This document shows positions 8,646 to 18,659 of a DNA stretch of 64,000 nt, piece by piece. The stretch is from Tritrichomonas musculus. Lineage: Eukaryota; Parabasalia; Tritrichomonadida; Tritrichomonadidae. Each line of letters begins with the position of its first letter. The stretch's first letter is position 1. The notes below the pieces were generated by a model, which did no database searches, was not told the DNA's origin, and was given only the letters and a program-made list of their open reading frames with translations. The position numbers and the translations under genes are program-made. The DNA lies in assembly GCA_039105265.1 (NCBI GenBank), contig JAPFFF010000004.1, positions 3,100,001 through 3,164,000 on the forward strand, read 5' to 3'.

Positions 8646-10052
8646 CTATAAATTAGGATTAACAAATGGAACGTAGTTAAAATTGGTGACATCAGGCTTA
8701 GTTGGATCAAAAGAAATTGAAGTGGGTGTAATAATTGTAATATTAAAATAATCCGGCTTTATTTCAACAGAATTATTATCATATAACTTTCCTTTTCCAT
8801 TTCCTGACAAGCAATCCATGTGGCAAGTTGAATCTGCACATTCTAAGTCAACATTTGACAACATTGTCAGTCCTTCAAAATATGAAGGAGGAATTTTTAC
8901 TTTATTATAAGATGATTCAATTAATTTATATTGATATTTAAGAAAGGCGGGATCAAATTCAATATCAGTTAAGTCCTCGGATAACAATGATCCAATTACT
9001 AATGAATTAAAAATGTTTTGATATATGATTTTTAATTCTTTTCCTTCTTTTGTTTTCCCTGAAAAGCAAGAAGCTTGAATTCGGGCATTGGTATCTATAA
9101 CTCTATCTTCATCGAAATCAATCTTATTTGAGGATTCAATTACAGTATCTCTGACTTGATGAATCGGGAGATAGACAGTGGATGAAGGATTAACTGTTAA
9201 TTTATTAGCGTTGTTGTAGGATTGAATGTTCAATTGTTCAACATCGGCATCGAAAAATTCTGTTATTTGAGAATCTTGAAAAAGTAACATAGTAACATAT
9301 TTTATATTAACTTTTGGATCTTTCTCATTGGCTCTTTTGACTGTTTCTTTACATAGATAATTTACCTGAGTAATTTGATAATCGGGGCTTCCAGCGTATT
9401 CCAAATTTGTACCGTTCAAAATAATAAACTTATTGTTAAGAATCTGATTATTATCAATAATTTTTACATTGCCTGAACCAATGAAAAATATTGCTTTTTG
9501 ATACATTAACAAGTAGTCATCAAGAACCAAATCGTTATTAACAATGATATGTAATTCATCTTCCGAAATACCAGTTAAATATGCATGTGCTGTTCCATGT
9601 AAAGAGAGGCAATAGATAATAGGATTTTTAAGACACGTGGATGAAATATTTAAATTAATATTAATATTATCTGATACTTCAAAAGTTCCTATTCTTACGG
9701 ATAAAATCTTTTGAGAAGTGCTTGTATCAAATGTAACGTTTTTATCATCAGTATAACTTTTTTCTACCAAAACATTAACATATCTATCCAAATTTTCAAG
9801 TCCTGAATAAGAATCTGCTTCCATTACTACAATTGTTAGCAATGCTACATCATTAATATCGAAACCACCAGTTGCTGATTTGTCTACTTTTGGAATTGAT
9901 GTTGAACATACTGTTATATTTCCAGTATTTGGGTGATTAAGATATGCTTCGTTTCCAACAGCATTGCAGTCTTTTTTTCCAAGGTATAAATACTTAGATT
10001 TAGATGCTGCACAAGCATTAACAATCAGGTGAAAAAGCATTAACCAAAGCAT
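8646..10052 (-). CDS. N-terminal half of a large surface protein (ends at in-frame TAG)
   Basis: The 468-aa frame starts with a signal peptide (MLWLMLFHLIVNACA, cleavage likely near residue 15-17). It continues with a beta-rich ectodomain containing many NxS/T sites and scattered Cys (for example ECADSTCHMDCLSG near residue 417). I recognise no named domain, and it resembles lineage-specific secreted or surface families. It stops at a TAG (8646-8648) after VNPNL. The frame continues directly into the stalk-and-anchor half at 7017-8645. If the TAG is real, this half would be secreted without an anchor. Confidence 0.75.
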   Translation of the reverse strand: MLWLMLFHLIVNACAASKSKYLYLGKKDCNAVGNEAYLNHPNTGNITVCSTSIPKVDKSATGGFDINDVALLTIVVMEADSYSGLENLDRYVNVLVEKSYTDDKNVTFDTSTSQKILSVRIGTFEVSDNININLNISSTCLKNPIIYCLSLHGTAHAYLTGISEDELHIIVNNDLVLDDYLLMYQKAIFFIGSGNVKIIDNNQILNNKFIILNGTNLEYAGSPDYQITQVNYLCKETVKRANEKDPKVNIKYVTMLLFQDSQITEFFDADVEQLNIQSYNNANKLTVNPSSTVYLPIHQVRDTVIESSNKIDFDEDRVIDTNARIQASCFSGKTKEGKELKIIYQNIFNSLVIGSLLSEDLTDIEFDPAFLKYQYKLIESSYNKVKIPPSYFEGLTMLSNVDLECADSTCHMDCLSGNGKGKLYDNNSVEIKPDYFNITIITPTSISFDPTKPDVTNFNYVPFVNPNL

Positions 10053-10384
10053 TTCTGGATATTAAGAAAATGAATAAAATTTTAGCATTTCACTCTTTTT
10101 AATTCAAAAACTGTTTTTAGCCAAAATTCTATTCAAAAAACATTTTTAAAAAGAAGATATAATTTTAATTTTTTAATTTAATAGGTTTATTAATAATACC
10201 GAATATAATTCTAATTTAATTATATCGATAGTTCATGGAAGGTCCCACTTTTCATTGAAAAATCTCATGTTCGTCCAACCATTTTATCATTGAAAATTGA
10301 ATTCAAGCATTCAAATTAATTCAAAAAAAATGTCTGGTTTTTATTGAATTATTAGTTAAAAAATTTTTAGTCTTTATTATAATT
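10053..10384. promoter_or_regulatory. Divergent intergenic region between surface protein and C13 peptidase
   Basis: These 332 bp separate two genes transcribed away from each other, so both promoters should lie here. The DNA is AT-rich. I see no motif strong enough to name. Confidence 0.4.
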
Positions 10385-11548
10385 ATGTTAAGTTTCTTGC
10401 TTGCATTAACTTCATGTAACAACAAAGCAATTCTTTTTGCTGGATCAAGAGGATGGATAAATTACCGCCACCAAGCAGATATTTGGGCTCTTTATCAAGA
10501 TTTAATTAAAAGAGGCTTTCAGAAAGAAGATATAATTATATCATGTTACGATGATATTGCCAATCATCCACAAAATCCATTTAAAGGAAAAATATTCCAT
10601 GAACTCGATCATAAAGAAAACATATATGGCGGGAAAGAAATACTAAATTATAAGAATTATATCACTGCTGAAATGTTCTATGACAGTCTACGTAATTTAG
10701 AAACAACAGAAGAAGATAACATTTTTATATATTTTGATGATCACGGCGGCAAAGGATTTTTAGTAGCTCCAATCTTCGAGGATGGTGCATTATATGCAGA
10801 TGACATTGCAAAAGTTTTAATAGAAATGCATGATAAGAAAAAGTGTAAGAATTGCATATTCTTTATTGAAGCATGCGAAGCCGGCTCAGTTGCATATCCT
10901 ATTAATGAAAAATTCAAAGAACAAAATGTAAACAATTTCGCGATTATTACAGCATCTGATGCACATGAAAATTCAAGAAGTGATTTATATGACCAATGGA
11001 TGCACATATCTCTTTCCAATGAATTTTCTTCAAACTTCCTCGATAAAATCAGAGAAACTCCAGATTGTACAATATCGGAACTTTTTGATTATTTGCTTTC
11101 ACACAAAAAGTCAAGTACGCCAGTTTACTATGGAGATGAAAGCATCAAAAGTTTGAAGATTTCAGATTTCATAGGAACAACAGCGCCAGTCAAAACTAAG
11201 AAAATAAGATCAGATCATTCTGATAACCGTCACTTCACCAAATTTGAATTTGAGAAAAAAAGGAAATCTATTTTCGATCAAGAGAAAAAAGAACAGCATG
11301 GAACCATTAAGCCACTAGATACAATAATTGATGAAATGGCTGAGAAATTGATAAAATTTGTTAATGCAAGTGCTGCACAGGTTATCGATGACACAATTAC
11401 AGACGAATATTTTGTTGTTCTAAAGCATTTCTTTAAGAAGCATGGAGTTGTACCTTCTGACTCCTCCAAAATTACAAACTTCTTATTAAAGATGTCTCAT
11501 CTTATTCCTGTAGAAAAAATAATTGATGTAATTGATGAAGTTTTATAA
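10385..11548 (+). CDS. Legumain-like cysteine peptidase (family C13)
   Basis: The 387-aa protein starts with a hydrophobic leader (MLSFLLALTS). The C13 fold follows: KAILFAGSRGWINYRHQAD, then the catalytic His (residue 120) in FDDHGGKG, then the catalytic Cys (residue 164) in IEACEAGS, the expected His...Cys dyad of asparaginyl endopeptidases. LYADDIAKVL corresponds to the usual HMYADD segment, and ITASDAHENS to the substrate-pocket strand. Past about residue 250 comes a charged linker and a helical C-terminal domain, as in legumain prodomains. Legumains cleave after Asn in lysosomes or after secretion. Trichomonad homologues are linked to cell-surface proteolysis, and GPI8 is a related alternative, but no C-terminal membrane segment is present. 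The active-site residues look intact. Confidence 0.9.
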   Translation: MLSFLLALTSCNNKAILFAGSRGWINYRHQADIWALYQDLIKRGFQKEDIIISCYDDIANHPQNPFKGKIFHELDHKENIYGGKEILNYKNYITAEMFYDSLRNLETTEEDNIFIYFDDHGGKGFLVAPIFEDGALYADDIAKVLIEMHDKKKCKNCIFFIEACEAGSVAYPINEKFKEQNVNNFAIITASDAHENSRSDLYDQWMHISLSNEFSSNFLDKIRETPDCTISELFDYLLSHKKSSTPVYYGDESIKSLKISDFIGTTAPVKTKKIRSDHSDNRHFTKFEFEKKRKSIFDQEKKEQHGTIKPLDTIIDEMAEKLIKFVNASAAQVIDDTITDEYFVVLKHFFKKHGVVPSDSSKITNFLLKMSHLIPVEKIIDVIDEVL

Positions 11549-13392
11549 AAAAAAATTTTTAAATATATCTTTTTTAGTTTGTCTTTTATAATGAAATGAA
11601 ATAGAGCATAAAACAATATCGTTTTCTTTAATTGAAAAAAAGCTAGATTTTACTTTCCAAAAGAGTTTTAATGTATATATGGATTAAAACTTTTAGGATT
11701 CTATATCATTAATGATTTTTATATATATATATATATAGTTGGCAATACAGATGATCAATTTTGAATTATTTTCTCAATATTATCACTTTTTTTTGAGAGT
11801 CGCATTGATCTCTTTTTTCAACTTTAAAGTTGAAAATGATCGTCAAAAAAAGTCATTTTTTATTTTCAATTGTCGTCAATTCAATGTATAATTCTTTTGA
11901 TAAAATATCATTAAATGAAATAATTCGATGATTTTTTTAAAAAACAATATTGATCTCAGTTCTAAAAAATAATTACAGAAGTGTTTGTTTATAAATAAAT
12001 GAAGTTTAATTACTTTTTTATTCAAAATATTGACTTAACATTCATTGAATCAACGTTATTTGGATGATATGATCAAATTAAAACAGTTATAATGAACCCA
12101 AATAATATCATTACCATGATGTTCAACCAAACACAATCGATCTTTTCCTGAAATCAATTCAATTTCACTTTTATAAATTAATGAGAATATTTCAAGAAAT
12201 TGTTTCAACAAAGTTTATTATTTCCAAAGCATTTATTAATGATCTTCTGTTTATTTTTTTTTTATTATTATTATTAAAATGATTTTTGATATATTCAAGC
12301 ATTCCGTCTACATTGGCCAAAAGAGGTGAATGTGAATTTGATTCAAACAGTAATCTCCAGCTATTAGTTCTATATATTGGTAAAAATATTGAAATAAAGA
12401 TTCAACTGGAATAATTCAAATATAGAAAATTTTCTATATTTCTTTGGCTTCAAGGCCAAGAATTTTAAGGTGATGTCAATTTGTTCAAGTAAGATAAGAC
12501 TCTGTTTTTTTTACAGAAAAAAACATAATTTTTCATCACTTATCTTTTCATTATTTGGTTGCAAACACCTGAAAATTTGATTTCTTCTTTTTCAATTCAA
12601 TTAGACAATTCAAAGAACTTAATATATGCATTATATTTAAAGAAAAATGTTTGTTTTTTATTAAAACAAATAAATTTTTTTGTATTTTTTAATTAGTTTA
12701 TATAGATTTTCAAATTTGTTCTTGATCACTTATTCACAGATGAATTGAAAATTTGGACTATACATCAAATTGGCAGATTATTTCATTGAGCTATTTTTGT
12801 TCATTAGAAACTTTTAGTTGGCATCGTAAAATTATGTCTGGCTATAATTTTTTAGATATTAGAGAATTAATCAAAAAATTACTACCATATTTTGGCTTAA
12901 TTATTAATTAAATCCATTTAACTGTTTTTCATTGATATAATTCAAAAAAGTAGGAGAAGAAATAGTGCATCAGTATTGCTTCTTCAAATAATGTTTATCT
13001 AATAAGATAAAAAAAATTTTTCTTTATTTTCAGTTTTCCTTGGAATTAATTGTTTCCCCAATTCTTTTTTATTTATTTCTTTTTTTTAAAATTAAAGAAG
13101 AATTGAAAATATTGAATCTGAATCTATTAATTTAATAATATAAAATTTAATTTCTTGTATGATAAAAAAACTCATCAAATTTATAAAACTAATGAGTATT
13201 AAAAAGAAATATAACATAGATAGACAAAACATATTTTACAAAAAAAAAAAATTGATAAAGTAACATGATACCTTGCAAAACTAGTTACAAAATGAGAAAA
13301 TATTATATTTTACGCTTCTTCAATTTCACTGCTTTCGCCAAAATATAAATAACATTTAATTCACCAATCAGCAGTAATTTAATTAACATTGA
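11549..13392. other. 1.8-kb AT-rich spacer with a possible decayed coding remnant
   Basis: Most of this interval is low-complexity A/T with no open frame of coding character. It includes a TA run (11720-11738) and a small perfect stem, TTCAACTTTAAAGTTGAA (11818-11835). On the minus strand about 12214-12420, one frame reads WRLLFESNSHSPLLANVDG and onward for about 65 codons between stops. It has near-normal residue usage and could be a worn gene fragment. I could not assign it. Confidence 0.4.
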
Positions 13393-13971
13393 TTAACAGC
13401 ATTTTTTTCTATCATTAGAAAGCTCCAAGTTTGAAGTTGGATATGAAGGAACTTGTTTTGGAGCTGTTACAAGAATTGCAATTCCTTGGAATAGTTCAAT
13501 AATATTTTCTCCTGTTGCAGCGGAAGTAACGTAAAATTCGCATTCATTATCTTCACACCATTTTTTACATTCTGGAATTGTAACATCCTTTTCAAGATCA
13601 CATTTATTTGCGCAAACAACTATTTGAGTTCTGGAATCTGTTTCATCGCGTATCTTTTGTAGCCATGAATCGAGACTTTCAAAAGAAGCTCTTTGTGAAA
13701 TATCAAATACTAAAACAACACATTTTGCATCATGAAGATAAACAGGAACCAAACTTCGAAATCGTTCTTGTCCAGCTGTATCCCAGATATTTAATGATAC
13801 TTTTTTTTCATCTATCTTTATTAAAGCTTGTGTGTTGGATACGCCAACTGTTGGTGTTGTAACTTGATCAAATGTAGTTGAATTGCAACGAGTAATGATA
13901 CTTGTTTTACCAACATTAGAGTCTCCAACGAAAGAAACTTTGTATCCAGAGGAAAGTTGTGATAAACTCAT
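13393..13971 (-). CDS. Rab-family small GTPase
   Basis: The 192-aa protein has every G-box: P-loop GDSNVGKTS (residues 16-24), effector loop with the switch-I Thr in TTPTVGVSN, WDTAGQERF (63-71), NKCD (122-125) and TSA (149-151). It ends in KKCC, a double-Cys prenylation signal typical of Rabs. The switch II and following helix (VPVYLHDAKCVVLVFDISQR) resemble the Rab5/Rab6 group, but the exact class cannot be fixed by eye. Rabs cycle between GDP and GTP states and recruit tethers and motors to vesicle membranes. The catalytic Gln in AGQE is present, so it should hydrolyse GTP normally. The gene stands alone between AT-rich spacers. Confidence 0.95.
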   Translation of the reverse strand: MSLSQLSSGYKVSFVGDSNVGKTSIITRCNSTTFDQVTTPTVGVSNTQALIKIDEKKVSLNIWDTAGQERFRSLVPVYLHDAKCVVLVFDISQRASFESLDSWLQKIRDETDSRTQIVVCANKCDLEKDVTIPECKKWCEDNECEFYVTSAATGENIIELFQGIAILVTAPKQVPSYPTSNLELSNDRKKCC

Positions 13972-14639
13972 AAAAAATTATTTCTCAAAATATTATTTAC
14001 ATTCAGAAAATATTACAATTTCATTCAATAATTTCTGATAGATTTTCAAAATTATTTTATTCTAATTGGAGAAGAGAACTGCTTTTCATTCATAAAGAAA
14101 TAAAGAATTTGATATCAATCAAATCTTCTAAACTAAGGTTATAAAATGTTTTGAACTCAAACGAAATGATTGATTTGATTAATAAAAAAATCTCAATTTG
14201 ACTACCAATGATAGTTTTTCTAACAAAATTCTCTCATTTCCTATGATTTTATTCTATATTCAAAAATCAAATAAATTCAATATCTTTTTGGGTTAAAATT
14301 TTATGGTTTAAAAACCTTTTAAAGCTTCTCTGTATAATGTTTCACAGATTAATTATAAAAGCTTGCGTTTTGTAATCAAGGTTTTGATAATATTAATTAT
14401 TATTAGGTTCAATATAAAATAATATCAATTAAAAAAAAGTTGTGTTGAATAACTTATTTATTGTTATCATTAATATTCGCGTAAAATGTATATTTAAAAA
14501 TTATGTATAAACTGATTTCACAAAAATAATCAAATAATTATATTAGAAACATTTTGAGTAATTGATAATTCATGATATGGAGCGGTTCTTCATCTTTTAA
14601 ACAGCAATTATGTATTTTTACAACGATTTTTCGCTTCTG
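13972..14639. other. AT-rich intergenic spacer
   Basis: This is the upstream region of the Rab gene and the downstream region of the next minus-strand gene. I see no coding frame, repeat or RNA gene. Confidence 0.6.
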
Positions 14640-15005
14640 TTAAGATGGAAGTTTAGAAACAGTTCTTGTCATATCTTCCATCATTTCTGCCATTATTGCC
14701 ATTTTGCTTTCCTTTTCTTGGAAAAATTTAATGGTTTTATTAAATTGTTTATGTGTTGAAGATGCTTCTGTCGTAGTGGCTAAATTAACGGTTCTTTTAG
14801 CTTCATTATGAAGTTGCTTTTGAGCATTTATCATATTATCTTGTTTTTTCCTAATATCATCAAAAAAAGTTTGGTTAGTAGATTCTGATGATTTATTATC
14901 ATCGAGCATTTTTTTCTGAAGATCTAAAGCAAAATCTTGAAGCGCAGAGAAAGCTATAAAATATTTTTCTGGATCTTTTGGATCAAAAACAAAATTTTTA
15001 CTCAT
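14640..15005 (-). CDS. Small helical protein of unknown function
   Basis: I chose the ATG at 15005 (MSKNFVFDPKDPEKYF, 121 aa). An in-frame ATG 45 bp upstream (15050) would add only an AT-rich, hydrophobic leader that looks like untranslated DNA. TTTCATTCTTTTAATG, an initiator-like TCA motif, lies right at the chosen start. The product is mainly helical. A middle part, QTFFDDIRKKQDNMINAQKQ, could form a short coiled coil, and a second one spans the C-terminal 40 residues. There is no signal peptide and no recognised domain. It lies about 180 bp downstream of a larger coiled-coil gene on the same strand, but nothing shows a shared role. Confidence 0.65.
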   Translation of the reverse strand: MSKNFVFDPKDPEKYFIAFSALQDFALDLQKKMLDDNKSSESTNQTFFDDIRKKQDNMINAQKQLHNEAKRTVNLATTTEASSTHKQFNKTIKFFQEKESKMAIMAEMMEDMTRTVSKLPS

Positions 15006-15018
15006 TAAAAGAATGAAA
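15003..15018 (-). promoter_or_regulatory. Initiator-like element at the start of the small helical protein gene
   Basis: Read on the minus strand, TTTCATTCTTTTAATG places a TCA word about 10 nt before the ATG. Trichomonads use a TCA-type initiator close to the start codon because their 5' UTRs are very short. The assignment is by resemblance. Confidence 0.3.
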
Positions 15019-15186
15019 TATTTTTGAATAAAGCATTTAAAAAATTGCATAAGTTCTCATAAATTGTGACTTCAAATTGAATGCTGTTACAAAAGCAAAA
15101 AAAAAAAAAAAAAAAAAATCTCTGAAAAAAAGATGTTTTTTTAAGATAAAAATAACAAATATCAAATACACTTAATAAGCAAAATT

Positions 15187-17508
15187 TCAAGAATTAGAAA
15201 GTTTGGCATTAAGCTTATTGATTTTTTCTTGAATTACATCAGCTGCTTCAAAATCTTCTTTTGCAACAACTTCTTCCAATTTTTTATTCAACTCTTCAAT
15301 TTTTGAGGTGATAATATTTGGATCAAGTTCTGGCGGCCTTTCGATATCATTTAAGCCTCTTAATACAATTTCTTGTAAAGGCTTCAACAATTTGACACCA
15401 TAAGGAGATAATTCAAATAAGCCATCAAGAACTGCAACTGTCGATTCAAAATAGTTATAATCATTTTCAATAAGTGAATATTGAGCGTCTTCGAGTTCTT
15501 CTTTAGCAATCTTAATTTGATCATGCTGATTTGTATTTTCTTTACTTATTTTATCAATTTGTTCATTTGATTCAGAAACTGTTTTTTGAGCCGAAGCCAG
15601 CTGATCTTGCAATTCTTTTAATTGTTGAGTAATTGTTTTAGCACCCATAAAGTTCTTTTGTGAAATTGCTGCTTTTTTCTCTGCCTCTAATTGTGATATA
15701 CGCTCAGTGCTTGCTGATACGACATCGGCTGCTCGGGCTGATTTAATTTTGAGAACTTGTATTTGATCATCATTTGGCTGCGAAAGTTGGGATAGTTGGT
15801 TTAATCTAGATTTAATTTCTTCAATTTTTCCTTTTGTTTGTATTCGGGTTTTCACAACTTGGTCGTGACCATTACATAGTTTTGTAACAATTTCGGCAGC
15901 TGAAGAGCACTGTGAAACATCTCTTTTACAATCATCAATCATGCTTGTAAGTTTTTCGTTTTGCTTCGTTATTGCTTTCATCTTTCTATCACGTTTTTCA
16001 ACTGCATCAAGTAATGTTTGATATGGGGCTTCAATTTGTTTGATTTGTGCATCAATTTTTCGGCGTTCTTCCTGTAATTGTTTCTCTTCTTTTAATATTT
16101 CTTCATGACGAGAACTGAATTTGTTTTCAATTTCTTCATAAGTTTTCATTTTCTCTTCATATTCAGCATCTAGTTGGGCAATGTTTTGTTTGTGTTCATC
16201 AATTTTTTTGAGAAGAGCTGCGATTTGCTTTTCTTCTAAGGACTTTGATTGCTCGATTTCGGCTAAGCGATCAGCTACTGGACTAAGAGCTTGATTTGTT
16301 TCCAAATCATATTGATTTTTCTTGGTACTAAATGAACTGTATTTTATATCATAAGATCGATTAAGAGAACTTATTGAAGATTGAGTGCTCTTTTTGGCAT
16401 TATCAATTGCTTCTTTATCACGCATTTGTTGAGAATTTAAATCATTAAGTTGCTTTGCTCCATCTTCTTTTTGTTTCTGAAGATTTGGTATTTCATTCTT
16501 TGCGTTAGATTCTCGTTCTTTTAACAAACTTGGTGCTTCTTTTGTTGCTTCAATTGCTTGATCAAGTAAATTAAGTAAACGCTCTCTGTTGCCTTCATAC
16601 AAATTTATTGATGCCAGATCACTCGAAGATTTAAGATACTCTTTTGATTGAGATACTTTTTTTGCAGCTTTTTCAACATCGATCTTTAAAGATTTGAAGC
16701 GATTTGCAATTGATAGTGGTAAATCATCATTGGCGTCAGAGACTAATTCATCAGATTTTGCACTCTCATGCTCCTTTTCTGATTGTAGTAGATCAGAGGT
16801 GTTAGATGCTTCCACCTCTTTTTGTGGTGGCAAATTTTTAGGAGGCTGTTGGGATGAAGCATTTTGCCCATCATTTTCACTTTCCTGTGTTGCAGGTGGA
16901 TTTTGCGCATTATTGTTAGCTGGATTTGGATCAGCATCAACAAAAGAAAATGCTGATGGCGCTTCATCGTTATTTGCAGGAGGTGACTGTGGGTTATCAT
17001 CTTCTATGAAGCTAAAAGCTGATTCTTCTGGTTGTTCTTGTTTAGCACCCGGTGTTGCTGACGAAAAATCAAAAGCTGACTCGTTTTCTTTATTTGTTGC
17101 AGCTGATGAAAAATCAAAAGCTGATTCAGTATCTTTATTTGGTGCTGCAGACGAAAAGTCAAACCCTGACTCTTTAGCCTTTTGTTCTTCTGCTTCTTTC
17201 TTTGAAATAGATGATGCAAAATCAGAGAGAGAAACTTGGTTGGCATTGCTTTGTTCAGTAGGAGATGACGACCTTTTTGCAAAACGAGATGGCTTTTCTT
17301 TTTTCTCTTTCTTTTTAACACCAATTACGCGAGGTGACTTTTTTTTCTGAGCGCTGGACCTGTTTTTTGTCTGGCCGGAAATTTCTTGAAAAAATTGATT
17401 GTTGAATGCTAATGTTTCTTTTTCTCTTTGTTCAGTTATGTCATAATCGTTTGATTTAGAATGTTCTTCTGATTTAGCGAAGATCGATTTTTTTTGATGA
17501 TCAGTCAT
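15187..17508 (-). CDS. Coiled-coil protein with UVR-like C-terminus and FDFSSA repeats
   Basis: The 773-aa protein has three parts. Residues 1-260 are charged and disordered and include three tandem 15-residue units (ESGFDFSSAAPNKDT and variants, from a 45-bp DNA repeat near 17040-17175), then two SAFSF words. Residues about 270-660 are long coiled coils. The C-terminus, from about 735, reads KIEELNKKLEEVVAKEDFEA then ADVIQEKINKLN, matching the UVR helical-hairpin motif. An earlier stretch (AAISQKNFMGAKTITQQLKE) is similar. UVR motifs mediate protein contacts and occur in some eukaryotic cytoskeletal coiled-coil proteins. The F-x-F words in an acidic disordered setting resemble short linear motifs for adaptor binding, but that is inference. 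A scaffold role is likely, with location unknown. Confidence 0.75.
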   Translation of the reverse strand: MTDHQKKSIFAKSEEHSKSNDYDITEQREKETLAFNNQFFQEISGQTKNRSSAQKKKSPRVIGVKKKEKKEKPSRFAKRSSSPTEQSNANQVSLSDFASSISKKEAEEQKAKESGFDFSSAAPNKDTESAFDFSSAATNKENESAFDFSSATPGAKQEQPEESAFSFIEDDNPQSPPANNDEAPSAFSFVDADPNPANNNAQNPPATQESENDGQNASSQQPPKNLPPQKEVEASNTSDLLQSEKEHESAKSDELVSDANDDLPLSIANRFKSLKIDVEKAAKKVSQSKEYLKSSSDLASINLYEGNRERLLNLLDQAIEATKEAPSLLKERESNAKNEIPNLQKQKEDGAKQLNDLNSQQMRDKEAIDNAKKSTQSSISSLNRSYDIKYSSFSTKKNQYDLETNQALSPVADRLAEIEQSKSLEEKQIAALLKKIDEHKQNIAQLDAEYEEKMKTYEEIENKFSSRHEEILKEEKQLQEERRKIDAQIKQIEAPYQTLLDAVEKRDRKMKAITKQNEKLTSMIDDCKRDVSQCSSAAEIVTKLCNGHDQVVKTRIQTKGKIEEIKSRLNQLSQLSQPNDDQIQVLKIKSARAADVVSASTERISQLEAEKKAAISQKNFMGAKTITQQLKELQDQLASAQKTVSESNEQIDKISKENTNQHDQIKIAKEELEDAQYSLIENDYNYFESTVAVLDGLFELSPYGVKLLKPLQEIVLRGLNDIERPPELDPNIITSKIEELNKKLEEVVAKEDFEAADVIQEKINKLNAKLSNS

Positions 17509-17517
17509 TGAAAATGA
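17506..17517 (-). promoter_or_regulatory. Initiator-like element of the coiled-coil gene
   Basis: On the minus strand TCATTTTCAATG joins a TCATTT word to the start codon with a 9-nt leader, the arrangement expected of a trichomonad initiator. Confidence 0.35.
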
Positions 17518-17918
17518 CTTGAATTTAAACTTTTTGAAAATTTTACGAAGTTCAAATTCAAATTATAAGAATTAACGATAAAATTATAAAAAAAAAAACA
17601 TCTAATATCTTTGTAAATAATCCACTTATATGGTTTTAAACCAAAAATAATCAGTTTTATATAAAATGCTATTCAATAGTCATTATTTAATTTTAAATCA
17701 TAAATGATTTAATTTTATCATCATAGTATTTTTAAGGTCTTAAAAACAAAACTAGTAACAAAAACTAAATAAATAAATTGAGTGATAAATTTCTATTTTA
17801 TTTTAATTTTGCTTTTAATTTTGTTTCTGTATTTACAAAATGCATAAGATTATTATATTCAATTATAATCGGGGTTTCATTGAATTTTTCTTAATATAAA
17901 TGGTTGATAAAGATATCA

Positions 17919-18461
17919 ATGATTTGCTAGGCTTTTGTGTCCAAACGAGTTTGTATTCAAAAAGTATCCAATGGATACTCATTTTTGTTCGTTATTTTTT
18001 GAGAGAATTTGAGTATCCAAAATAGCCAAAATGGACACTTTAATTCAATCTTGGATACACCTTTCAATTTTCATTGATTATTTTGAATGTATATTTCGTT
18101 TGACCAATTATATCGCTCCAAATTTACATTGAATTTTATTTTTTATTTCAAATGTTGATCTTCTTGGTCAAAATCATTCTTAGTGAATTTGAAAAGTTTA
18201 TAATTCATATTTGAGAGGTTTTTTAAAAATTCAGAATAGTAGGTGTTTAAGACATTTATTATTGCTTTTTTTCTGATATTAATGAGTTTATTAAAGGAAA
18301 AATAAAGTATCCAATAAAAAATTTTTTGGATACTTCAACACAAATCTTTGAATAAAATACTAAATAAAAAAGCAGTTTTATGTCCAAAAAAAGTGACAGC
18401 TTTTTACAAAAAGTCGAAAATGGACACTCAGTTCACTGGATACAAAAGCCTAGATGATTTG
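17919..18461. mobile_element. hAT-like miniature element 1 (527 bp plus 8-bp target duplications)
   Basis: The element spans 17927-18453. Its 17-bp terminal inverted repeats are CTAGGCTTTTGTGTCCA (17927-17943) and the reverse complement of TGGATACAAAAGCCTAG (18437-18453), matching at 16 of 17. Exact 8-bp direct repeats ATGATTTG flank it at 17919-17926 and 18454-18461. The interior has many subterminal copies of TATCCA/TGGATAC/TGGACAC words in both orientations, as expected of transposase-binding sites. There is no transposase frame. The 8-bp target duplication and subterminal repeats point to a non-autonomous hAT-superfamily element. Confidence 0.8.
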
Positions 18462-18659
18462 CGTAATTTGTATATAAAGTCAAAATTCTATTATGCGGAA
18501 TTGATTGGAAGCCAAAAACTTTTATTTTTCTGTTTTAAATAGAAATTCGTATATTTGTATTGCTAAGCTGTGAAGATTGCTTTCTTTTCGAATATTCATT
18601 TTTTAATTCTCGATATTTGCTATGAGATGAAAATTTAGGCGCATTTACAAATTTCAAAT

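Noticed and set aside
18348..18542. 64-codon frame at the right end of hAT-like element 1
   Set aside because: It crosses the element boundary and target duplication, so it is not a conserved gene.
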